Part shown: piece by piece, positions 7,884 to 15,984 of the stretch
How the letters are laid out: each line of letters begins with the position of its first letter
How positions within the stretch are numbered: position 1 is the stretch's first letter
Origin: G963668605 sp963668605
GTDB taxonomy: Bacteria; Acidobacteriota; Terriglobia; Bryobacterales; Bryobacteraceae
Length of the DNA: 64,000 bases
Assembly: GCA_963668605.1 (NCBI GenBank)
Contig: OY764903.1
Span: 2,356,001-2,420,000, forward strand
Reading direction: 5' to 3'
The notes under the pieces: model-generated
The model's input: the letters and a program-made list of their open reading frames with translations, nothing else
Database searches by the model: none
What the model was told of the DNA's origin: nothing
Made by a program: the position numbers and the translations under genes

Positions 7884-8099
7884 TTAAGAGACGAGAATCG
7901 CCCCGGTTGTCGGACAGATCACGACTTCCACCACCGATGTCTCTTCAGCCATCAAGGTGTCATCGATCTCCAGCGTCACGCCGTCGGCGGGTTTCTCCGC
8001 TTTTCGTTCTTGCCGTTTTGCGGCCTTCTCAAGCTGCTTTTCTATACGGGACTGTTCTTTTTGACGTTTTTTGAACGTTGTGTGTGATCGTGAAGCCAA
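7884..8099 (-). CDS. Small basic coiled-coil-like protein next to RRM gene
   Basis: 71-residue hypothetical protein with a TTG start at 8099, supported by AAGGGGG seven bases upstream. The first half is very basic and helical (KKRQKEQSRIEKQLEKAAKRQERKAEK), the second half acidic and beta-rich, ending in VVEVVICPTTG. It lies 69 bases downstream of an RNA-binding protein gene on the same strand, so the two may be cotranscribed and act on RNA or ribosomes together. No domain is recognised and no function is proposed beyond that. Composition and ribosome binding site make it a real gene despite its size. Confidence 0.75.
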   Translation of the reverse strand: MASRSHTTFKKRQKEQSRIEKQLEKAAKRQERKAEKPADGVTLEIDDTLMAEETSVVEVVICPTTGAILVS

Positions 8100-8168
8100 A
8101 GCAATACCCCCTTGCTATGAAAGTCGACCGATCAGAACCGGCCCGGTCAGCACGCAGGCTAAGTTATC

Positions 8169-8474
8169 TTACCAACGCGGCTCGCGACGGGGAGGACGAC
8201 CGCCGCCACCACCGCTTCCACCACGGTCCGTCTTCGGACGGGCTTCGTTAACATTCAGCGCCCGACCGCCGAGGTCGACGCCATTCAGGGCGTTGATGGC
8301 CCGGCTCGCCTCACCGGCATCTGTCATCTCGACGAAAGCAAAGCCCCGCGAGCGGCCTGTGTCGCGGTCAGTAACTACGCTGACGCGCTCCACGGCTCCA
8401 TGTGCTTCAAACAGCTGACGGAGGGATTCTTCCGTCGCACCGAAATCCAAGTTGCCTACAAAAATATTGGTCAT
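8169..8474 (-). CDS. RNA-binding protein with one RRM domain
   Basis: 101-residue glycine-rich RNA-binding protein. A single RRM covers residues 1-80: RNP2 is IFVGNL (4-9) and RNP1 is RGFAFVEM (43-50). The C-terminal tail from about 82 is Gly/Arg-rich (GGSGGGGGRPP), as in bacterial cold-inducible Rbp proteins. AGGAG lies six bases before the ATG. A long untranslated leader of about 80 bases and a TTGACA-like -35 precede it, compatible with cold-shock-type control, though that is inference. The small basic-protein gene follows on the same strand. Confidence 0.93.
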   Translation of the reverse strand: MTNIFVGNLDFGATEESLRQLFEAHGAVERVSVVTDRDTGRSRGFAFVEMTDAGEASRAINALNGVDLGGRALNVNEARPKTDRGGSGGGGGRPPRREPRW

Positions 8475-8574
8475 GTGGTCTCCTAACGATTTGATAGCTG
8501 GCTACACGAGGCAGATTGAATACTCGGCCGGGCTTTGCGGAACAATCAAATACACCACTAGCATAACACTTTTT

Positions 8575-8580
8575 TGTCAA
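8575..8580 (-). promoter_or_regulatory. TTGACA -35-like element before the RRM gene
   Basis: A perfect TTGACA on the minus strand, about 100 bases before the RRM start. No good -10 sits at 17 bases; TATTTG lies at about 21. Weak on its own, but it is the only promoter-like signal in this 148-base gap. Confidence 0.25.
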
Positions 8581-8622
8581 GCTGTGGATGGCATCGCAAA
8601 AAGTTTGCCGGTCCCTACCGCT

Positions 8623-9504
8623 TCACTTTCGCAGGCTGACCTGCGAGGCACTGGGAAAATCCTTCGGCACAGGGATAGTCACCTTGCCCGTGGCCGCCCA
8701 TTCGGTTCCGCGTTGCAGTGTGGAGATGAAGCCCACGCATTGCATTGCCGCGACATCGTGCCCCAACGTCGTGTGAAACACGCGGCCCTTGCCGAAGCGA
8801 ATCGTCATCAGCATCGGTTCTTCCTCGCCGGTGCCTTTGTTGGTGGGTTCGGAGTGTGCCGTCGCCACAACGTTGAGTTCGACGGCCGGCCCGCAGAGTT
8901 TGTCGTACAACTCATCGGGCGCGTGCATCCAAACCGGCGGCAACCCCTTGGCCAACGGGTGCTTCATGTCGCGCATCGTGACGGCGAACGCCAGCCTCGC
9001 GCCGTGGTTGCCGCAGCGCACGGGGGTGCTGTCGAAAACCACCTTACCCTCGCGGAAGCGCACCATGCGGCCCGATTTCTCAGTCGTACGGCTGCCCCAT
9101 CCGCCCACACCCACGGCCTCGTTGTACTCTTTCCATTCCGGGAACGAGTTGTCCGCGGCATGATAGCTGACGAAGCCTCCGCCGTCGCGCAGATACTTCT
9201 CAAAGGCCGCATTCGTCGCGGCTGGCCACGCGTCGCCATTGTAGTTGGAGACGACGGCGGCGTAGGCAGAGAAGTCCGGCTGGAAACCGCTCATGTCGGC
9301 GCCTTTGACCGGCGTTGTGGCCACATCGACCGTAAAGCGTCCGGTCTCTTCGAGCAACTTTTTCAGTACCGGGGTGGTCTCCTTCCAGGCATGATTATTC
9401 TGGCCATCGACGATCAGAACCTTCAACGGCGGAGCGGCGAGACCCGCGCAGGAAAACATCAAAACGGCGCAAGCGGAACTGAGTAAGACCCGGCGATTCC
9501 TCAT
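8623..9504 (-). CDS. ThuA domain protein (copy 1), secreted
   Basis: 293-residue ThuA-like protein, a class I glutamine amidotransferase-like fold linked to sugar (trehalose) utilisation. It has a signal peptide (VLLSSACAVLMFSCAGLA). The core starts KVLIVDGQNNHAWKETTP and includes GGGFVSYHAADNSFPEW, the nucleophile-elbow equivalent, and the late GRVFHTTLGHD motif. The start used is the ATG at 9504; an alternative ATG at 9537 overlaps the stop of the upstream oxidoreductase gene as ATGA and would add eleven residues. It is the last gene of a minus-strand ThuA - oxidoreductase - ThuA operon. Enzymatic activity of this family is not settled. Confidence 0.9.
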   Translation of the reverse strand: MRNRRVLLSSACAVLMFSCAGLAAPPLKVLIVDGQNNHAWKETTPVLKKLLEETGRFTVDVATTPVKGADMSGFQPDFSAYAAVVSNYNGDAWPAATNAAFEKYLRDGGGFVSYHAADNSFPEWKEYNEAVGVGGWGSRTTEKSGRMVRFREGKVVFDSTPVRCGNHGARLAFAVTMRDMKHPLAKGLPPVWMHAPDELYDKLCGPAVELNVVATAHSEPTNKGTGEEEPMLMTIRFGKGRVFHTTLGHDVAAMQCVGFISTLQRGTEWAATGKVTIPVPKDFPSASQVSLRK

Positions 9505-9533
9505 AAGAGTATTAGACCTCAATTTCAAATCTA

Positions 9534-10916
9534 TCATGCACCGTGCTTCGCCAGAACGTAGCCAGTGCCATACGGAGCGCGTTGTTTGCGCGAAAGCATG
9601 GCGTTGGCTTCGTCGTCCTTCAGGAAGCGTTCGGCCTCGGGATCCCACTTCAGCGTACGGCCCAGCTTCATTGCCGTGTGCGCCAGCAGGCAGGCGCTGC
9701 ACGAGCGATGGCCCACCTCAACGGGCGCCGCCGGCTCCTTGCGCGACCGGATGCTCGTGAGCCAATCGAGATGGTGGTCGTTTTGCGGACTCGCGTGCAA
9801 GCGGATTTCGTTGTCTTTGAAACCCCCGGTGAGAATGCGCGGGTCGCTCGCGTCGAGCGTATTGCTGCGGCCCGGCGTGAACTTGCCGCGCGTCACCCAA
9901 AGCCAGCCATCTTCGCCAAGGAAGCGCACCCCAGTCGGGTACTTTTCGCTGATGTACATCGTGGCGCCGTTGGCGTAGCGCGCCTTGACATGAAAGTCGC
10001 CATGCACATCCCAGAGCCCTGTCTTTGGATACCCCGCGCTGCCGGAGATCTCTACCGGACCCGTGTACTCGGTTCCCATCGCCCAATGCGCAATATCGAT
10101 ATGGTGCGCACCCCAACCCGTGATCATGCCCGCGCCGAATTGCTCGCAACGCAACCAGCCGGGACGGTCGTAGCGCGCGCGCAGATCCGCCGACTGCGGG
10201 TGCACGCGCTTCTCCGTGTAATAGGCCAGCGGCGTCGAGCCCAGCCACATGTCGTAGTTCAGCACGGACGGAACAGGCATCTCCTTTTCAACCTCACCGC
10301 CCGGATCGACCGGCAGGCCGATAAAGATCTGCTTGATCTTGCCAATGCGGCCATTGCGCACCAACTCGCAAGCAAGCCGGAAGGATTGGTCCGAGCGCTG
10401 CTGGCTGCCGAGTTGTAAAACACAACCCGTCTTCTTGACGACATCGGCCATCTGGCGGCCTTCGTGAATTGTGAGCGAGGCCGGCTTCTGCAAATACACG
10501 GCCTTGCCGGCCAGCGCCGCTTCCATCGCCGGCTGCGCATGCCAGTGATCCGGAGTGCTCACGCACACGGCGTCGATGCTCTTGTCGGCGAGCATCTCCT
10601 GATAATTCGAATAGGTCTTCACGCCGGTGTACTGGTCCTTCGAAAACCGTTTGGCGTAGCTCGCTTCGACGAATTGCTTGCCATCGGCCACGCGAACGCT
10701 ATCCAGATCGCAGACGGCGACGAAGCGCGCGACATCGGGATGCCGCAGCACTCCTGGAAGTTCGGAGCCTCGGGCGATGCGTCCGCAGCCGATCTGCGCC
10801 ACCTGAATCAGATTGCTCGGCGCGGCCTTGCCGAAGACGTGCGCCGGCACGATAGCTGGAAAGCCGGCGGCCAGCGAGGCCTGCAATAGTTGTCTGCGCG
10901 AATAATGAGATTGCAT
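9534..10916 (-). CDS. Gfo/Idh/MocA family oxidoreductase, Tat-exported
   Basis: 460-residue NAD(P)-dependent sugar dehydrogenase-like protein. A Tat-type leader (YSRRQLLQASLAAG) precedes a Rossmann domain beginning IQVAQIGCGRIARG and the family motif VYLQKPASLTIHEGRQM, where the usual EKP is QKP. The C-terminal half is the alpha/beta substrate domain (GMITGWGAHHIDIAHWAMG). Export of cofactor-bound dehydrogenases by Tat is common in Bacteroidetes, Planctomycetes and Acidobacteria. It is flanked by two ThuA genes, 17 bases after the first and overlapping or close to the second, suggesting joint work on a 3-keto or similarly oxidised sugar. The substrate is unknown. Confidence 0.92.
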   Translation of the reverse strand: MQSHYSRRQLLQASLAAGFPAIVPAHVFGKAAPSNLIQVAQIGCGRIARGSELPGVLRHPDVARFVAVCDLDSVRVADGKQFVEASYAKRFSKDQYTGVKTYSNYQEMLADKSIDAVCVSTPDHWHAQPAMEAALAGKAVYLQKPASLTIHEGRQMADVVKKTGCVLQLGSQQRSDQSFRLACELVRNGRIGKIKQIFIGLPVDPGGEVEKEMPVPSVLNYDMWLGSTPLAYYTEKRVHPQSADLRARYDRPGWLRCEQFGAGMITGWGAHHIDIAHWAMGTEYTGPVEISGSAGYPKTGLWDVHGDFHVKARYANGATMYISEKYPTGVRFLGEDGWLWVTRGKFTPGRSNTLDASDPRILTGGFKDNEIRLHASPQNDHHLDWLTSIRSRKEPAAPVEVGHRSCSACLLAHTAMKLGRTLKWDPEAERFLKDDEANAMLSRKQRAPYGTGYVLAKHGA

Positions 10917-10933
10917 GACGTCTCCCGCGTTTC

Positions 10934-11701
10934 CTAACGCTTGCCTCCCATCGCCCAGAGTATCCCGCCGAGGATCTGTTTGGTCATGATGGGGTTTGTG
11001 TAATCTTCCTTCTTGTGGCCCAGCGAAGTATAGAACGCCCGGCCGCCCTCAAATTCGTGATACCAGGCCAACGGCAGCGCATCGCCGAAACGGTCGCCGG
11101 GGTACTCGGCTTTTTTCGGATCGTCGATCTTCGCCGGATCGGTCACCAGCAGGATTTTGTTGCCGGCATTGAGATGATCGAGATAATAACATTCATCGGA
11201 CCAGTCGAAGGAGGCCGGCAGATCCTTCGTCGCGGGATGGCTCGGGTCCTTCACGCGCACCTCGAACTGCTGAATCTTCGGATGGCGCACGAATTTTCCT
11301 CCCAGCAGCGCCCAGAACCAGGGCCAGGCGCGCTCCGAACCGGAGGCCGAGTGGATGCCGACGAAGCCGCCGCCCGCTTGAATGTAGCGCCTGAACGCCT
11401 CGCGTTGCTCGTCATTCTCAAACGCTTCGTTGTTGCTGTTGGAGAATACCAGCACCGCGTACTGTTTCAGACTTTCCGCTGTGAATAGCTTAGGATCGTC
11501 CGATGCGTCCACAGCAAAGCCGTTTTCGGCTCCCAGCTTTCGAATGGCCGCGATGCTGTCGGGGATGTTCGCGTGCACATAGCCTTTGCCGTTCGTCACA
11601 AAGTTGCGCGTGTACACCAGAACCTTCTTTTCTGCGGCCTGGCCCGCCGCACTCAACACAACGCCGAGCAGCAGAATAGATCGGATGTGCGAACGAATCA
11701 A
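10934..11701 (-). CDS. ThuA domain protein (copy 2), secreted
   Basis: 255-residue ThuA-like protein with a signal peptide (HIRSILLLGVVLSAAGQAA) and the family core: KVLVYTRNF at the first strand, AVLVFSNSNNEAFENDEQ, GGGFVGIHSASGSE, and ends with GGRAFYTSLGHKKEDYTNP. The start is TTG at 11701. It opens the operon ThuA - Gfo/Idh/MocA - ThuA. It diverges from copy 1 (the loop after GGGFV has HSASGSER rather than HAADNS), so the two are unlikely to be redundant. No promoter stands out in the 110 bases to the antitoxin gene on the other strand. Confidence 0.9.
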   Translation of the reverse strand: MIRSHIRSILLLGVVLSAAGQAAEKKVLVYTRNFVTNGKGYVHANIPDSIAAIRKLGAENGFAVDASDDPKLFTAESLKQYAVLVFSNSNNEAFENDEQREAFRRYIQAGGGFVGIHSASGSERAWPWFWALLGGKFVRHPKIQQFEVRVKDPSHPATKDLPASFDWSDECYYLDHLNAGNKILLVTDPAKIDDPKKAEYPGDRFGDALPLAWYHEFEGGRAFYTSLGHKKEDYTNPIMTKQILGGILWAMGGKR

Positions 11702-11811
11702 TGTGTTTGTCCTTCACGTCTGCCCAAAACGGGAGACCAATGTAAAGTATATTCTTGTCGCGGCGGAGATTGCGAAGGAGAGCGCCGTAGCGCCGCTTCG
11801 CGTCCCGAGAT

Positions 11812-11839
11812 GTTATCATGAATGGTCGATGGTGATAAC
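11812..11839. promoter_or_regulatory. Inverted repeat before the antitoxin gene, possible operator
   Basis: GTTATCA (11812-11818) and TGATAAC (11833-11839) form a perfect seven-base inverted repeat with a fourteen-base spacer, ending one base before the ATG at 11840. RHH antitoxins usually repress their own operon from such sites. Confidence 0.5.
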
Positions 11840-12064
11840 ATGATCCGGACGCAGATCAGTCTCGATGAGCAAGAGTACGCCGAGTTGAAAGACGAGGCGC
11901 GCGCCTTGGGCATCCCGGCGGCGGAGTTCGTGCGGCGAGCGATCCGGGAGGCGCTTCCTCCCCGGGGAGAAGGTCCCTGGATGAAGTTCGCCGGTTTCGT
12001 CGAGACCGGCAACCCCCGTTCGAGCCAGTCCATTGATGAGATCGTGTATGGCCAAAAAGACTGA
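11840..12064 (+). CDS. Ribbon-helix-helix antitoxin (VapB-like)
   Basis: 74-residue protein beginning MIRTQISLDEQEYAELKDEA, a classic ribbon-helix-helix: one strand for DNA contacts followed by two helices (about 8-22 and 28-40, with IPAAEFVRRAI). The C-terminal half is the likely toxin-binding segment. I use the ATG at 11840; a frame extension to 11822 would cross the putative operator. The stop at 12064 overlaps the PIN toxin gene by 17 bases, as is typical for VapBC pairs. The pair sits immediately upstream of the IS630 copy. Confidence 0.9.
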   Translation: MIRTQISLDEQEYAELKDEARALGIPAAEFVRRAIREALPPRGEGPWMKFAGFVETGNPRSSQSIDEIVYGQKD

Positions 12065-12482
12065 GTGCTACGCGGATACGTCGGCCTTCATAGCCTTTTT
12101 GGACCGGTCCGATAGCTACCATGCGCTCTTTCGCCGGCTGTTCTCTGAGCCTCCGCCCCTCGCCACCTCTGCGCTGGTCATAGCCGAAGGACATGGATGG
12201 TTCCTGCGCCGCTACGATCAGCAGAGAGCAATACAATTCCTGGCATTCCTCCAGGCCTTGCCCAGCCTGACGATCCGAGCTTTCGACGCTTCCGAGCTGA
12301 TCAAGGCCAGCCGCATTGTTAAAAAGTTCACAGATCAGAATCTCACCTTGGCCGATGCACATGGGCTTTCGATGATGCAGGAGCGCCGGATTGGTTGCTG
12401 CTGGTCAACGGATCGCCATCTCGGCCTGAATGGAGTCCCTTTGGTCACGGGATCGGCATTGTCTCGCCCACGCACGCCGTGA
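12048..12482 (+). CDS. PIN domain ribonuclease toxin (VapC-like)
   Basis: 144-residue PIN domain protein. The acidic metal-binding residues are in place: Asp10 (YADTSAF), Glu47 (LVIAEGH), Asp103 (TLADAHGLS) and Asp122 (WSTDRHLG). VapC-type toxins cleave tRNA or rRNA and are held inactive by the neighbouring antitoxin. The start used, ATG at 12048, gives the usual PIN N-terminus; an in-frame ATG at 12033 would add five residues. The gene is complete, and the IS630 element begins 28 bases after its stop, so the insertion did not break it. Confidence 0.92.
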   Translation: MAKKTECYADTSAFIAFLDRSDSYHALFRRLFSEPPPLATSALVIAEGHGWFLRRYDQQRAIQFLAFLQALPSLTIRAFDASELIKASRIVKKFTDQNLTLADAHGLSMMQERRIGCCWSTDRHLGLNGVPLVTGSALSRPRTP

Positions 12483-12510
12483 GTGCCTTCTGCAGCACCC
12501 GGAGGGCCTA

Positions 12511-12541
12511 GTGTAGTGTCTCACAAATAACTTTACAATGG
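12511..12541 (+). repeat. Left terminal inverted repeat of the IS630 element
   Basis: Starts GTGTAGTGTCTCACAAATAA and ends CTTTACAATGG; pairs with 13619-13649 with three mismatches. A TA dinucleotide precedes it. Confidence 0.93.
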
Positions 12542-12569
12542 TTCGTTCCGCGGGCATACTGGATGTACC

Positions 12570-13652
12570 ATGTGGAGCGTGGCGGAACCGTTAGCTTTAG
12601 ATCCAGACCAGCGGCGCACGTTGGAAGCGTGGGTCCATGCCCGCAACACGCCGCAGAAGATCGTTTTTCGTTCGCGCATCGTGCTGTTGGCAGCCAGCGG
12701 CCAGCCGAATCGGCGGATCGCCCAAGAACTGAAGACCAGCCGTCCGACGGTGATTCTGTGGCGGCAACGTTTTCTCAGCAGCGGGCCGGTAGCACTCACC
12801 GAAGATGAGCCTGGGCGTGGCCGCAAGGCGGGAGTTTCAGTCGAGAAAGTGAAGCAGATTGTGGAGGCCACGCTGCATAGCCAGCCGGTCTGCGCTACGC
12901 ACTGGAGCGTGCGAACCATGGCGGTCGCACAAAGCGTCAGCCCAGCCACAGTGCAACGAATCTGGGACGCCCACGGTTTGCAGCCGCATCGCAGTAAGAC
13001 CTTCAAATTGTCGCGGGATAAGCGGTTCGTAGAAAAGCTCACCGACGTGGTGGGCCTATACCTGAATCCGCCGGACAAGGCACTGGTGCTATGTTTCGAT
13101 GAGAAGAGCCAGATTCAAGCCTTAGACCGAACGCAGCCGGGCCTGCCCATGAAAAAGGGCCGCTGCGGTACGATGACCCACGACTACAAACGTCACGGCA
13201 CGACGACACTATTCGCCGTCCTGAACGTGCTCGAAGGAACCGTGATCGGAGAGTGCATGGCGCGGCACAGGCACCAGGAGTTTCTCAAGTTCCTTCGAAA
13301 GATCGATCGGGAAACGCCAGCCGATCTGACCTTGCATCTCATCCTGGATAACTACTCGGCACACAAGCATGACGCTGTCCAACGATGGTTGAAGCGCCAC
13401 GGTCGATTTCAACTTCACTACACACCCACGAGTTCCTCATGGCTGAATCTAGTGGAGCGCTGGTTTCGCGAGATCACCGACAAGCGTATTCGGCGTGGCA
13501 GTTTCCACAGTGTGGGAGAACTGGAACAGGCGATCAACGAATATCTGGCCCACAACAATAAGCAACCGAAGCCATTCGTTTGGACAGCGAGCGTGAACAA
13601 GATCCTGGAAAAGATCGGCCATTGTAAAGCTATTTTAGAGACACTACACTAG
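12570..13652 (+). CDS. IS630 family transposase
   Basis: 360-residue transposase. Residues 10-135 are a helix-turn-helix region (NRRIAQELKTSRPTVILWRQ, then a second HTH near SVSPATVQRIW). The DDE catalytic core shows Asp177 (LCFDEKS), Asp260 (LILDNYSAHK) and Glu296 (LNLVERWF), with 35 residues between the last two. Length is normal. The reading frame runs through the whole right inverted repeat and its TAG stop (13650-13652) is made of the TA target duplication plus the host G, so the element itself does not encode its stop. The ATG at 12570 lies 28 bases inside the left repeat. Confidence 0.95.
   Translation: MWSVAEPLALDPDQRRTLEAWVHARNTPQKIVFRSRIVLLAASGQPNRRIAQELKTSRPTVILWRQRFLSSGPVALTEDEPGRGRKAGVSVEKVKQIVEATLHSQPVCATHWSVRTMAVAQSVSPATVQRIWDAHGLQPHRSKTFKLSRDKRFVEKLTDVVGLYLNPPDKALVLCFDEKSQIQALDRTQPGLPMKKGRCGTMTHDYKRHGTTTLFAVLNVLEGTVIGECMARHRHQEFLKFLRKIDRETPADLTLHLILDNYSAHKHDAVQRWLKRHGRFQLHYTPTSSSWLNLVERWFREITDKRIRRGSFHSVGELEQAINEYLAHNNKQPKPFVWTASVNKILEKIGHCKAILETLH
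13619..13649 (-). repeat. Right terminal inverted repeat of the IS630 element
   Basis: Reverse complement begins GTGTAGTGTCTCTAAAATAG and matches the left end at 28 of 31 positions. It also encodes the last ten residues of the transposase. Confidence 0.93.
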
Positions 13653-13666
13653 CGCTCTCAATCTCC

Positions 13667-15868
13667 TTACCGGCGTACGGAGATGATTTTCCCGCGTGGG
13701 CTCGCTTCGGAGCCCAGGGACACAATCACTTCATGCTCGCCGTCGGGCAGATTCGGCACGACCACGTTGAGTTGGTACAGGCCGTTGCCAATCAAGCCGG
13801 CATAGCCGACCTGGGCTTGCACGGATCCGATCTGAACCCTGAGACGAGCGGCCTCAGGGAGAGGCACGGACCCTGAGAAGCGCTGCCGGTTCGACACAGG
13901 CGGATCCGTCGGTCCGAAGCCCGTGCCATAGAACACGATGGTCTCTCCGGGTTGGGCGGGACGGCTGGCGACGTTGGGCGGCAGCAAACCCGGCCTTGCG
14001 ACATAACTCCAGTCGGAGTGCAGCGCGACCAGATAGTTACCCGGTGGGATCGACAGGGGGAACAGGCCTGGCGCATACTGCTTCACCATGACGGTGCTCT
14101 TCTGCCAACCGAGCGAACTCTTCACCGTCACATCGACAGGACCTCGCGGCAGACTGTCAGGTGCGAGCACGTTCAACTGCGTCGGGCTGATGAAGCTGAC
14201 CACAGCGGGTGTGTCGTTGAAAGAGACCTCGACTCCGTCCAGAATCGTCGGCAGCCAATCGTAGACGATGTCGGCTTCCGTCCAGTCACGCCGGTTGGGA
14301 GAAAGATTCCGTCCGTAAAGACTGACCCACGAACCCGGGGCAATCTCGGGCAGACCCGAAGCCGAACTCGCAACCGCGCCAATCACCGGCTGGTTCGCCA
14401 CAGGCACAAGCAAACCGTCCTGGCTCTTCTTTCCGCCGATCTCCACACTAATCGGTAAATCTCCAACACCCAAGCCGGTTGGCACCCTGGCGGTGATGCG
14501 ATACTGGCCGATCATCTGGGGCAAAACCTCAGCGACGACGTTCTCTAGCTGCTTGCCGCCAATTGTCACGGTCGGAGTCAGTAGAGTTCGCGCAGGCTGG
14601 AGGAGGCTGAATCCGGTTACCATAGGCGGATTTGTCTGACCGAGGCCGGTCATGTGGATGTAGATGATATCTCCGGGCATGACCGGATTCGTCGGGGACG
14701 CAGGTCCTCCGGTATTCGTGATTACGACTCCCGCGTATGGCGACTGTGAGTTGGTCGCGAGGGTCGGACTGTAGGCATCCAGCGTGAAGTTGAGCGTATT
14801 GGACTTCAGCGTCTGGCTGTCCGCGGTCCTTTCCACACTCAGTGTCGCCGGACCTGGGCTTACTTCGAACGGGATTTGAATGTATATGAAGTTGGGCCCT
14901 ATCACCTGGATGGCGGCTGGGCGTCCGTTGACATTCACAGTCAAGCCCTGACACCTGGTCGGCCAGACAGCGGGATCGATCGAGCACTGGCCGATGCCGC
15001 CCGGGCTGGGCAGGAAACCGCCTCCCACAACAGCGGCCATCGCACCGGGCGATAGCGTACGGACCCTGGCGTCGAACAGGCTCTGGACATAGCCGACAGA
15101 TGGCGCCGCGGCCGGGAGCCCGACGACCAGTGTGCCCGTATTGCTCTGCTTGCCGCCAATTTGCAGGTATATGTTCTGGTCGCCCGGCGGCGTGTCGGCG
15201 GGCAGTATGAAGCGAACCAGGAAGTTTCCGGGGTCGCATAACGCTCCACACCCGAGTCCTGAAAAAAGTACCGGAACCGGCCGATTCCCCATCCACAGTG
15301 TGGGTAGCGACACTGCGGGTGCGTCGCCCATTTCGCCCGTGGGCACCACCGGGTTCGTCGGGCCGAGGCCCACGGCGTACAGCGTCAATTCCTGCCCCGC
15401 TACCGCCGGATTGAACCGCGTTATGGCGCGCTGTGCCCGGTCCGAGAAATACCCAAAGAGCTGACCCGCATCGCTAAGCATCTGAATTCCTGGGGCATAC
15501 TGCTCCACAGCGACGGAATATGCATTTGAGGTCAGGCCAGCGTAGTTCTTGACGACTATCGTGACTTGGCCCCGAGGCTGGTCCGACGGAATATAGGTGA
15601 TGATTTGGCCCGGAAAGGCGTAGCGGATTGGTACAGCCGCTCCATTCACCGTAACTGTAACCGAGCCGCAGCTAAACGGGACTTTGGGGCCGGGACAACT
15701 GGCGTTTGCGTTGGCAAAGTTAGTGCCATTCACGGTAATCGGCATTCCCGGCGCCAGCGGAGCGGCTGACGAGGCCTGGCTCACGACGTTGTTGATAAAG
15801 GGGGTCTGCGCAACGGCATCCGAAAAGCAGGCGAGTAACATCGCCACTACGTGAGCGGCAAGTTTCAT
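13667..15868 (-). CDS. Secreted protein with three TIGR03437 (Solibacter-type) domains
   Basis: 733-residue secreted protein with a signal peptide cut near residue 20 (ACFSDAVA). Three repeats of about 230 residues follow, each opening with an IPT/TIG-like strand set (PLAPGMPITVNGTNF near 37; LSPGAMAAVVGGGFLP near 270; IAPGSWVSLYGRNLSP near 510) and closing with PGxxxxxYxxGLGPTNPPV-like segments (TLYAVGLGPTNPVV, YIHMTGLGQTNPPM, VFYGTGFGPTDPPV). This matches TIGR03437, a domain of unknown function expanded in Solibacter and relatives, usually one copy at the C-terminus of larger secreted proteins. A role in adhesion or carbohydrate binding is a guess. It lies just past the IS630 insertion and appears intact. 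Confidence 0.88.
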   Translation of the reverse strand: MKLAAHVVAMLLACFSDAVAQTPFINNVVSQASSAAPLAPGMPITVNGTNFANANASCPGPKVPFSCGSVTVTVNGAAVPIRYAFPGQIITYIPSDQPRGQVTIVVKNYAGLTSNAYSVAVEQYAPGIQMLSDAGQLFGYFSDRAQRAITRFNPAVAGQELTLYAVGLGPTNPVVPTGEMGDAPAVSLPTLWMGNRPVPVLFSGLGCGALCDPGNFLVRFILPADTPPGDQNIYLQIGGKQSNTGTLVVGLPAAAPSVGYVQSLFDARVRTLSPGAMAAVVGGGFLPSPGGIGQCSIDPAVWPTRCQGLTVNVNGRPAAIQVIGPNFIYIQIPFEVSPGPATLSVERTADSQTLKSNTLNFTLDAYSPTLATNSQSPYAGVVITNTGGPASPTNPVMPGDIIYIHMTGLGQTNPPMVTGFSLLQPARTLLTPTVTIGGKQLENVVAEVLPQMIGQYRITARVPTGLGVGDLPISVEIGGKKSQDGLLVPVANQPVIGAVASSASGLPEIAPGSWVSLYGRNLSPNRRDWTEADIVYDWLPTILDGVEVSFNDTPAVVSFISPTQLNVLAPDSLPRGPVDVTVKSSLGWQKSTVMVKQYAPGLFPLSIPPGNYLVALHSDWSYVARPGLLPPNVASRPAQPGETIVFYGTGFGPTDPPVSNRQRFSGSVPLPEAARLRVQIGSVQAQVGYAGLIGNGLYQLNVVVPNLPDGEHEVIVSLGSEASPRGKIISVRR

Positions 15869-15984
15869 AATTACGACTCGCTATCAGCCAGAATTTGCTG
15901 TTTTTGTAAATTTCGGCTGAGCCCAGATTACTACCATCTGTCTCTTTTGGAGCCGTTAAATTCGCTTGCTGGAACTGCCTTAGC

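Larger units (their letters stand above)
12511..13649. mobile_element. IS630 family insertion sequence, intact, 1139 bp
   Basis: Element bounded by 31-base terminal inverted repeats (12511-12541 and 13619-13649, 28 of 31 matching) and flanked by the dinucleotide TA at 12509-12510 and 13650-13651, the target duplication expected for IS630/Tc1-mariner elements. It carries a single full-length DDE transposase gene. It lies between the PIN toxin gene and the TIGR03437 protein gene. Intact ORF and nearly perfect ends suggest recent arrival. Only one copy is present in the window. Confidence 0.95.

Noticed and set aside
8577..9702. N-terminal extension of the first ThuA protein to 9702
   Set aside because: It overlaps the upstream oxidoreductase by over 160 bases and lacks family similarity; the signal peptide begins at 9504.
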